From contig JAXDDX010000002.1 of assembly GCA_034670405.1 (NCBI GenBank), positions 5,857,501 to 5,921,500 of the forward strand: 64,000 bases of DNA, in the 5' to 3' direction. Source of the stretch: Hoplostethus atlanticus. Taxonomy: Eukaryota > Chordata > Actinopteri > Trachichthyiformes > Trachichthyidae. The notes under the pieces are model-generated. The model searched no databases, had not been told where the DNA came from, and worked only from the letters and a program-made list of their open reading frames with translations. A program made the translations under genes and the position numbers. Below, piece after piece: positions 24,504 through 33,251 of the stretch; positions within the stretch are counted from its first letter, which is position 1, and each line of letters begins with the position of its first letter.

Positions 24504-25296
24504 GAATATTACACCTCTGAAACTTTTATATGTTTTAGTTAACATGTGGGAGATTAAATTTCAGGAAAGGTCATCTCAAAGTCTCGTGATCCACAAGGTC
24601 AATTTCAAGGTCATAGCAAAGGTCAAGAGGTCAACGTACCCCAATATATTCGAATCTGAAAAATAATGACATATTTTGAATCTCTGTCAAATTCCCTTTC
24701 CAACACTACCATTTTTTTGAAGATTGGCCCAGTAGTTCCTGAGATATGAGGGTTCAAAGGTTGGCGGCCATGCCCCTTTTTGCACAAAGTCTCAAACTTT
24801 GGGGGTCCGTATCTCCCAAACCACTGGTCCGACTGACCTGAAAATTTAGATTTGGTGTTGTGGGATCCCAACCAACAAGTACACCAAGTTTCATCAAATT
24901 CTGAGATGGTCGGGTTTAAAATGTCATATTTTGGGTAATTTGACACGGAATGACCCAATACTGCAGTTGCAAAAGGAAACTAAAGTAGAAAGCATTTTTG
25001 TCAAAGCTAAAGGAGACGCTAACGTGTATTGGGCAGTAAAGCACGGTGACCAAATGCATTCATACAATGCACACAGGAGATTTTTCAAGTTGAAACAGTA
25101 TTTGATCCCAGAGAACTCAAAAGGTAGGGGTTAAGAAACAATCGCTATTTATGTAGGTAGACTTGCATGACTTAGACCCCTGACTTTAAAAACTGCTTGT
25201 GTTTAAAGGCCACGCCTTGCTTTTACATGCGTTTCCTGTATGTCTGTAATGTTTCCTGAACTGCTCACTGACCTTAACTGGCTGCTAGTCTCTGTT

Positions 25297-25364
25297 TAAT
25301 AATTCTGCTATAGATCACCAGACCCTGAAGTATGAGAATTTACCATCATTATTATTATTATTAT

Positions 25365-25399
<35 letters not shown>

Positions 25400-26427
25400 T
25401 CAGTATTAACACCGCAAAAGCCCACTTTAAAAGCCCACTTCCTGCTCCCGCGAAGCACCCCCCGTTGATCGAGGGGAGTTTAATTCCCTCAGTACCGCCT
25501 GTAAGGACAAAGCCTCTTACAAGACAGCCAAACGCCAGTATCCCTCTTTCTGCAATCAGACAACCACAGGCGAGAGCACTCTGCACCACGTGATAGTCCT
25601 GAGCCAGCTAGAAGCTGCAATCCACACACTTTGCTTATAAAATCTAATACAACTACAAACTTCTCCAAACTTGCTAACACCAAAAGTTTGTAATGTCCTG
25701 TAATGCTTGATTTGATTTGACGACATGTGAGCTGTAGTTCGCTGATTAGACGTTTTGGGGAAGTTAAGAGTGGCGCGCTGACGTTTGGCAGCCTTGTAGG
25801 AGGGTACTGCCTGGCAGGCCTTACTGAGGGACGGGAGCTCCACATGCCTGATATGTCTTCGTCCGCATCTAATTTCATACAGAGTCCCAACGCCCATCGC
25901 AAACACTGAAATCAAGAGCGACACTGGTAGACCGACGGCTACTTGGAAATATTTGTTATTGTTATTATTTGTTATTAAGCTCCGCTTCGCATCGGCAATG
26001 CCTTCAATTAAGGACTTAACGCTGACTTATGATGTGCTCAATGAACAGGGGACGTTTTCGGAGGGAGATACTCTAAGTGGCAGCGTAATACTGCAGTTGC
26101 AAAAGAAAACTAAAGTAGAAAGCATTTTTGTCAAAGCTATAGGAGACGCTAATGTGCATTGGACGGAAAATGCACGGTGACAAAACGGATTCATACAATG
26201 CACACAGGAGATTTTTCAAGTTGAAACAGTATTTGATCCCAGAGAACTCAAAAGGTAGGGGTTAAGAAACAATCGCTATTTATGTAGGTAGACTTGCATG
26301 ACTTAGACCCCTGACTTTAAAAACTGCTTGTGTTTAAAGGCCACGCCTTGCTTTTACATGCGTTTCCTGTATGTCTGTAATGTTTCCTGAACTGCTCACT
26401 GACCTTAACTGGCTGCTAGTCTCTGTT
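25297..26427 (+). pseudogene. arrdc3-like promoter/exon-1 unit copy D, frameshifted
   Basis: Full-length unit of 1131 bp. ATG at 25998 is followed by [12 protein letters not shown], probably the version closest to the parental start. The coding segment to the GTAGGG donor (end 26254) is 257 nt instead of 256. An extra base in GGAAAATGCACGG shifts the frame and meets TGA within two codons. The leader also differs from the others, with a TTATT insertion before the start, and it lacks about 25 bp present in copy E. Putative TATA-like motif TTGCTTATAAAATC at 25632-25645. Confidence 0.85.
25344..25398. repeat. ATT/AGT trinucleotide microsatellite
   Basis: (ATT)n passing into (AGT)n. It is present in units C, D and E with different lengths, so it is a usable copy-to-copy marker. 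Confidence 0.9.
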
Positions 26428-27214
26428 TAATAATTCTGCTATAGATCACCAGACCCTGAAGTATGAGAATTTACCATCATTATTATTATTATTATTAGTA
26501 GTAGTAGTAGTAGTAGTAGTGTCAGTATTAACACCGCAAAAGCCCACTTTCAAAGCCCACTTCCTGCTCCCGCGAAGCACCCCCCTGTTGATCGAGGGGA
26601 GTTTAATTCCCTCAGTACCACCTGTAAGGACAGAGCCTCTTACAAGACAGCCAAACGCCAGTATCCCTCTTTCTGCAATCAGACAACCACAGGCAAGAGC
26701 ACTCTGCACCACGTGATAGTCCTGAGCCAGCTAGAAGCTGCAATCCACACACTTTGCTTATAAAATCTAATACAATTACAAACTTCTCCAAACTTGCTAA
26801 AGCCAAAAGTTTGTAATGTCCTGTAATGCTTGATTTGATTTGACGACATGTGAGCTGTAGTTCGCTGATTAGAAGTTTTGGGGAAGTTAAAATCACTTGC
26901 TGTTGGCTCATTGCAAAAAGTGGCGCGCTGGCGTTTGGCAGCCTTGTAGGAGGGTACTGCCTGGCAGGCCTTACTGAGGGGAGGTAGCTCCACATGCCTG
27001 ATATGTCTTCATCCGCATCTAATTTCATACAGAGTCCCAACGCACATCGCAAACACTGAAATCAAGAGCGACACTGGTAGACCGACGGCTACTTGGAAAG
27101 ATTTGTTTATTAAGCTCCACTTCGCATCGGCAATGCGTTCAATTAAGGACTTAACGCTGACTTATGATGTGCTCAGTATTAGCAGTATTAACACCGCAAC
27201 CATTTCACTTGCAG
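26428..27214 (+). pseudogene. arrdc3-like exon-1 unit copy E, fused to exon 2
   Basis: The unit nearest the rest of the gene. ATG at 27133 opens 14 codons matching exon 1 ([13 protein letters not shown] after Met). The copy breaks off at about 27175, and 39 nt of other sequence leads directly into exon 2. The frame stays open across the junction (SISSINTATISLAE) and enters exon 2 in the correct frame. A transcript starting here would therefore need no intron 1, but would lack about 70 residues of the N-terminal arrestin fold. The exon-3 frameshift downstream still applies. Confidence 0.75.
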
Positions 27215-28582
27215 AGACTGTACTTCCCCAAGGGAGCCATCACTATAAATTCAGCATTAAAATACCACAGGGGTAAGTGGCAAAGTGTGATACATTTAGC
27301 ATGGCTAGTTGTTTCTACTACTTTCACTACGCTATTTATTTATTTTGTATAAAGAGGACTAAAGGTTTGCTCCTGCAAACTGTAAGTTGACATTTATTCA
27401 AAATTCAAAACTGTTTTCCAAGCATTATATATCCACATGTAATACAGATATTGATTTGAAGGAGCAAAAATGATTTGTCTATTATACACATGATGTGAGA
27501 GTGTCTTACAAATCCTTCCAATGTGTAAAATGTATATACAATATATAATTCCACAGTGGTCCTCCTGTATGGAGAAGACACCTGTGTGAACTCTGAGGTT
27601 GTTAACCTAGGGTAATTTGCATTGCAAGACCAAACATCATCAAATCATTAAATATCATCAAAAATAACTTGGTAATAATAAATATTTTGGCCACATCACG
27701 CAGCCATAGAAGCCAATGACATTTTCTCACATTTAAATTGGAAATTTTATTTAAAAAACAATCAAAACACCACATGTAATACCTCCCTTTTATCATATTC
27801 TGTACAAACTGATTATATTTGTGGATATGAGCCAATATCATTAGTTATCTGATACAAAAATCACCAATATTCAATAATATTGGTGTCCCAATATGTGTGT
27901 GGATCAAATTCAGACTTCATCGTTCTGCTGGTTCTCCATTACAGACCTATGCCATCATCCTTCAAGGGGGTGTCATGGAAAGATTGTCTACAAGGTTGAA
28001 GCCAAGATTTCCAGGAGTTGGCGGATGAACCGTACAGTAGAGAAGGAGCTTAAATTTGCCTCAAAGTCCTTTCACAACATTGGTCTTCTGAGTGTAAGCT
28101 ACTTAATCATACATATACATATGTCCCACTTGAGCTCAACTGGATCCCCTATTTCCACATTCATGCAAGTTCGTAATAGCATCAACAATAATGTGATGTT
28201 ACATTGGGTTTCTGTAGTGCTTTTCTTGGGTCACGTCACAAGGAGGGTGTAACAGAAAAAAAATGACCATTCCAAATTGCAGGGAGGGGTATAATAACAG
28301 GGTTTCCGCGGGTCCTTAAAAAGTTTTTAAAAGTCTTAAATTCAATTATCTAAATTCAAGGCCTTAAAAGGTCTTAAATTGTTGTTGTTGTCGTCAAGTC
28401 TGAATTTTCAGAGGTCTTAAAAATGTGACCGGTGATGTCGACTAAGTCACTTTAGTATGATGCCTTTGAAGCACTTTAATGGTTGAAGGAATGGATTTGT
28501 GTTTTGGCAGTAGAACGGAACCACACTTGCAACTTTCCTGCGCTGATCTGAGTTCGCTTTACCTCAGCCAGTTTAGCTAGCT

Positions 28583-28613
28583 GCTTTAGCGCCTCTGCCT
28601 TGCCAAATCACAG
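28583..28613 (+). repeat. 31-bp direct repeat, left copy
   Basis: GCTTTAGCGCCTCTGCC... is repeated identically at 29233-29263. The two copies bracket arrdc copy F. It behaves like a target or filler duplication made when copy F was inserted. Confidence 0.9.
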
Positions 28614-29223
28614 AAGTTTTGGGGAAGTTAAGATCACTTGCTGTTGGCTCATTGCAAAAAGTGGCGCGCTGGCGTTTGGCAGCCTTGTAGGAGGGTACTG
28701 CCTGGCAGGCCTTACTGAGGGAAGGTAGCTCCACATGCCTGACATGTCTTCATCCGCATCTAATTTCATACAGAGTCCCAACGCACATCGCAAACACTGA
28801 AATCAAGAGCGACACTGGTAGACCGACGGCTACTTGGAAAGATTTGTTTATTAAGCTCCGCTTCGCATCGGCAATGCGTTCAATTAAGGACTTAACGCTG
28901 ACTTATGATGTGCTCAATGAACAGGGGACGTTTTCGGAGGGAGATACTCTAAGTGGCAGCGTAATACTGCAGTTGCAAAAGGAAACTAAAGTAGAAAGCA
29001 TTTTTGTCAAAGCTAAAGGAGACGCTTACGTGTATTGGGCAGTAAATGACGGTGACAAAACGGATTCATACAATGCACACAGGAGATTTTTCAAGTTGAA
29101 ACAGTATTTGATCCCAGAGAACTCAAAAGGTAGGGGTTAAGAGACAATCGCTATTTATGTAGGTAGACTTGCATGACTTAGACCCCCGACTTAAAAACTG
29201 CTTGTGTTTAAAGGCCACGCCTT
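28614..29223 (+). pseudogene. arrdc3-like exon-1 copy F, inside intron 3
   Basis: Coding part 28874-29129 (256 nt, 85 codons plus 1 nt) is intact. It runs from MRSIKDL to the donor after NSK, and the GTAGGG donor is preserved. It is the only uninterrupted full exon 1 in the window, but it lies downstream of exons 2 and 3. Spliced to the next exon (30718, phase 0) it would be out of frame, because it ends in phase 1. It starts at AAGTTTTGGGGAAG, so the TATA-like part of the unit is missing. Confidence 0.85.
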
Positions 29224-29232
29224 TAAACGCCA

Positions 29233-29263
29233 GCTTTAGCGCCTCTGCCTTGCCAAATCACAG
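29233..29263 (+). repeat. 31-bp direct repeat, right copy
   Basis: Identical to 28583-28613. It is separated from the end of copy F by about 9 nt of filler. Confidence 0.9.
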
Positions 29264-29288
29264 GCACAGTCCTGACGAAAAAGCGATT

Positions 29289-29390
29289 TATGCCGCAATC
29301 CATTGCAAGTCGGAAGTCGATAGTTCCGAGTCGGTATTCCTGACTTGCAATCTATGTGTATTATTGCAATGGATTGCACCATTATGGTAC
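29289..29390. mobile_element. MITE fragment related to 20355-20602
   Basis: Shares AGTTCCGAGTCGGTATTCCT and flanking sequence with the intact MITE. The ends TGCCGCAATCCATTGCAA and its inverse are weakly preserved. Confidence 0.5.
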
Positions 29391-29448
29391 AATCCATTGT
29401 ACCAATGTAAATAATTTCTTTATGGTCTCCTTGCCATGGCCAACTACT

Positions 29449-29649
29449 ATGGGGAAGTGCACATTCAGCCACACATGGGTGGACAACAGCAAGTTTACTA
29501 CTTGGTTGAAGCCAGTGGAGTCAAATGAGCACAAAGCCCACTGCTTCATTTGAACCTTCAAATTAGGCACAATGGGAATCACAGCTTTGGAAACGCATAT
29601 GCAAAGTGAAAAGCATAAAACAGCTGTCAAATACGACTTTGTTGGGGTT
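29449..29649 (+). pseudogene. BED-type zinc-finger remnant of a hAT transposase
   Basis: A frame starting MGKCTFSHTWVDNSKFTTWL, then HKAHC, a stop (29551-29553), and continuing GTMGITALETHMQSEKHKT, follows the pattern of BED-finger N-termini of fish hAT transposases (C...W...C...H...H). The stop falls where the second zinc cysteine is expected. Non-functional fragment that supports the hAT assignment of the host element. Confidence 0.65.
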
Positions 29650-30284
29650 TTTTTGCATTAATTTTTGTCGCAAAATTGGTATTGAATTGCATTCTTAGTG
29701 GCATTAAACTTACTTGATGAAACCTGCAGAAACCCTGAATAAGGGCAAATTGGTGGGGGTAATCATGCATGCCCTGTCACCAAGCTGGTTCATGCTTCAT
29801 GCGTAAACACACGCATGTGTGTTTGGTCGAAATTACTTAATTGCAGCTAAAATGACTACACACATAGGCAGCATTTGACAGTTGCATTTGCAAGGTTGCA
29901 TACCACCCGAAGCTTGGCTTGAGGATGGGGAGAGCTAGTAGAAGATGATCTGTTTCCTGGAGGTGTGGTAGCAGGAGAAGTTATATTATAATGTAAGCAA
30001 GTTGGAAAACTGTACATAGTAGGTGATGGACTAGGATTTTGTAGTTCATGTAGTTGAGAAATGTATTTCAGGAGGTAATATGGTTCAAAGAGAACTATTT
30101 GGATTTTACTGAGGGAGCTGCAGTTGACTACATAGAGAAGGAAGTTACAGAACGATTTATCGATTTTAAAGACAGTAGGTCAGTAGTGGATGGGCTGGGC
30201 TAGATTTTAGCAGTACTGCCAAGGTAGAAAAATATCTTATTTGTCTGACAAGGGGTCAGTGGAGAGGATGGTGTTTTAAGGCAG

Positions 30285-30480
30285 GATTGCCTAGTGGTTA
30301 GGGAGGTCATCCCCAGACAGTGAGCCATGGTTTGATCCTCTTTGTGGCCATACCTACTGAAGTATCTTTCAGCAAGATATCTAACCTCTACGGCTCCGGG
30401 GGAGCTGCACCAGGTAGCTAACCCTGCACCCCAACCAGAGGGTGAAAAGAGACTTTCCCCTCTGGGGGATCAATAATAGT
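30285..30480 (+). mobile_element. tRNA-derived SINE in arrdc intron 3
   Basis: Head TTGCCTAGTGGTTAGGGAGG has a tRNA A-box. The body contains CTCTACGGCTCCGGGGGAGC and the end GGGGATCAATAATAG, seen in abundant fish SINEs. It lies within the intron on the gene's sense strand. Confidence 0.75.
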
Positions 30481-33251
30481 GTGCATATATATATATTAAA
30501 ATAAAAATCACATCCAACTTGCAAGCCCGGAAGTTTTTTTCAGGAAGTTTTGTCTCTTAATGGGGAAGTTTGAGTTGCACCAACTGCAGACAAACATAAT
30601 TTGCCCACAATTTAACAGATAATATGCAAGAGGTATAAAAAATGTAACACGTCTGTCATACAGCTTGTCAGTAACTAAAATAGAAAGTAACATTTGTCCC
30701 TTTTTATCACATTCTAGTCTCACCAAGTTGGTTCAACGGATAAAGAGATGGGGCTTTTCTCAAAAGGACAAGTACACATGGATGTCAATGTTGACAGGAG
30801 GGCTTATGCCCCAGGTAATGTCAACCAACTTGCTAATTAACAAAATTCCTCCTTAGACTTAGTGGACACAATTCATGTTCAATTCAAGAAGAGAATTTTC
30901 TGCCAAAGTCAAATATTGGAAAACCTTTGCCATAGCCAACATATTACAAAATAATTAACTTTAATAGTGCATACAGTAATAAGTCATTATAATTCATAGG
31001 TTTGTCATATCCAATTTTACTGCCCTAAGTATCCCAACAAGATAGAAATTGAATGCGCTGTATTGTCAGTGATGTAGTGAGTAAAGCCTATGCCAATAGA
31101 TATATAAGTCAGTAAAGCATTAGGTAGTAAATGAAAGGATTTGTCTGTTTCAGGTTGGTATGCTCCATATCAGAATAAGCTGATGCTAAAATAAAACATG
31201 TACACTGAACTCCATGAGTATTTGGGCACAGACATATTAATGGTCTGGCTACATTTTACCATACCAAACTATGGATGTGAAATGATGGTGTTTTCCACCA
31301 TATCTTGAAATATACAACTGTCCTATATAACATATCAGAGTCTGGTGAAGTTAGAGTTTTAGACTCATAGAAGTCATCACGCATTGCACCAGAATAACTG
31401 ACTACATGGAAAAATTACTACTTAATATAATCTTAAAGCCCCAATCCAGAATTTATTTGGCCACATACATTTTAGATGTATCACATTATTAAGTCACTTA
31501 GACGCAAGCTTTTTGCAACTCTTATAATCCATCATTATTCAAAGTATAGATCTGTTTTACTCAAAGCGTTGCTGATCTTACCAAAATAGACAAATCATTT
31601 AGAACTTTAAAATGCATATAAAAGTCATGTTTAGCTGTCACCTACTCTTAGTCCTTGAGTCCTCCGTACAGCTAATAAAAAAATGAATGCTTTCAGTCCA
31701 ATAAATCAAACAAAACCAGTGGTGACTGTGTTTCAATGGGGGCCCATATTGCATTTACAGTTTGCATTTATATAAATCTATCCAACCTGACATAGGAGGG
31801 AGAATCCATCTTGAGGACTGTACTTTAACTGTTTATTTAGTCAGGCTGAAATACCTTCAAATTAAAGATTATACATATATCCACTGTGTCATTTCCAGAT
31901 CTGGTTCAAATAGTATTTAAAAATATATTTTGATTTTGTTTAAACATGCATTGGTTACCAGATGGGTGGATGGGGTTTACCACATCAGGACAATTCAGAT
32001 AGTCTCAAGCAAGTTGTGAATCACAGTGACTTTCAAATACCTATCTGTGCATATCCAAACATTCTGGCGCTCACTGCACTGTCCTATGTGGCATTAGCTT
32101 TAGTGTTAATATTAAGGTGTTATGTTCTGCTTTTATAGGTGAAACAGTGGCCATTGTTGCAAAAGTCAACAACTCCTCATCCAAAGACATGGCACCGAAA
32201 TTCAGTTTGAAGCAGAAAGTGGTGTACCATGCCCAAGGCTCTACCAAGCATGGAGAGAGCGTTATCTGCAAAATGGTTGGCGATAATATCATCCCCAACA
32301 CAGAGAAAACCATCACTTGTGCGATGAAGATTCCTGCTGATCAAACCCTGACCATCCACAATTGTGACATAATCTCAGTGGAATACCAACTGAAGGTATG
32401 AGATGGTATAACAGTAATAATTTGTGGTAAAGCACAAACTATTGTGGCAATCTGACAGTCCAGTGGCAGAACAATTTGAAGTTGTGTAAAGCATATGATG
32501 CATAAATAATAGATGTTTCTTTTTCTTCAAACCAATTGTTGAATCAATCTCAGATTTTCCCTTTTACTGACAAACTTATTTGACAAGAAAATGGCATGTG
32601 TTAATTAAAATATTTAATTGTGCATCTGTTTCCCAGGTGTATTTGGACATCAGCTTTGCGTCAGATCCAGAAGTCAAGTTTCCATTGCTCATCGTTCCTT
32701 CTGACCTGGTCCCTCAGCCTGGTGGAGGTGTGGGTCCCTACCCACCTGGGGCTTTTGGGGGCCCAAGCAACACTGACTTCCCTCCTCCTGCTGTCTCTTT
32801 TGGGCCTAATCCTGTACCCTCAGGTCCAGGCACTTCTGGATACCCAGCAGCCCCAGGCCCTTATAATAGTGTCTCTCCAGGGTATCCAGCACAACCTACA
32901 TTCCCAGCTAATCCACCCTTGTATGCTGGTCAGCCAGCCATGTACCCTGCACAGCCCCCATCCATGGGAGAGGTTTACAATAACCCATTGCCACAGCAGG
33001 CCTCTCCATATGCAACTCCGTTTTCATATTCGTCATCATCTCCAGTGCTCCACCCTCCCCCTACTGCCCCAACATTTCACTCACCCCCATCTGCCCCACC
33101 TATGATTGACCCATCCCCAACAGCCCCTACATACAACCTGCCATCAATGATGGATACAAACTTCCTGTCTCAACAGGAAGAAGTGCCTCCATCTTATATG
33201 TCCCTTTTTCCCCCACCTGCAAAGTCTCCCACTGAGTCTGATGGAAAGTAA

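Larger units (their letters stand above)
22436..24956. mobile_element. long-TIR DNA transposon, about 2.5 kb
   Basis: Ends GGGTTATTCCGGGTCAAAT (left) and the reverse complement of the right end, GGGTCATTCCGTGTCAAAT, are inverted repeats that continue with divergence for roughly 400-450 bp. Right-arm homology starts near 24505 and left-arm homology ends near 22840. AATA occurs on both sides (22432-22435, 24957-24960) where other array copies have a single AATA, so a 4-bp target duplication is shown by comparison with the empty site. It carries a two-exon gene (23538-24419). Superfamily is not assigned: 4-bp duplications occur in Sola, Ginger and Academ groups among others. Confidence 0.9.
21774..25296 (+). 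pseudogene. arrdc3-like promoter/exon-1 unit copy C, split by a transposon
   Basis: Array unit with trinucleotide run, leader, ATG at 22343 and exon-1 coding sequence to the donor after 25123. A 2.5-kb transposon (22436-24956) sits in codon 31. Without it, the exon is 256 nt (93 + 163), the same as copy F, with an open frame and a GTAGGG donor. Relative to copy E it lacks about 113 bp in the leader, the break falling at an ACTT shared by both sides. As it stands, transcription would run into the transposon. Confidence 0.85.
28298..29737. mobile_element. hAT-like element in intron 3, containing an arrdc exon-1 copy
   Basis: Ends CAGGGTTTCCGCGGG and the inverse CAGGGTTTCTGCAGG are imperfect terminal inverted repeats of hAT type. 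A clear 8-bp target duplication is not visible. The interior has TCTTAAA-rich sequence and, near the right side, a remnant of a BED-type zinc finger. Arrdc copy F (28614-29223) interrupts it between two copies of a 31-bp sequence. A related fragment occurs at about 36975-37110. Confidence 0.6.
27215..33251 (+). pseudogene. arrestin-domain (arrdc3-like) gene, exons 2-6, with frameshift
   Basis: Alpha-arrestin adaptor gene. Such proteins link membrane receptors to Nedd4-family ubiquitin ligases. Exons: 27215-27272, 27945-28093, 30718-30814, 32139-32395 and 32637-33251, all with good GT-AG borders and matching phases except exon 3. Exon 3 is 149 nt where 148 is needed: ...SFKGV and HGKIVYK... 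are in different frames, one extra base lying at about 27971-27974. Exon 5 encodes the core of the arrestin C-domain (KVNNSSSKDM...TIHNCDIISVEY). Exon 6 (205 codons) gives the last strand, then a long Pro-rich tail ending with a PPSY motif, the WW-domain ligand of this family. Exon 1 is represented only by the rearranged copies A-F. Either a recent pseudogene, or a functional gene carrying a base-calling error; the intact tail and splice sites make both possible. Confidence 0.8.

Noticed and set aside
25489..27052. 137- and 146-codon minus-strand frames recurring in the array ([16 protein letters not shown]...)
   Set aside because: They recur only because the DNA is duplicated. They are antisense to the arrdc leader and interrupted differently in each copy.
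32620..33105. 161-codon open frame in another frame of arrdc exon 6
   Set aside because: Shadow of the Pro-rich coding sequence. The in-frame exon continues the arrestin fold and ends in PPSY.
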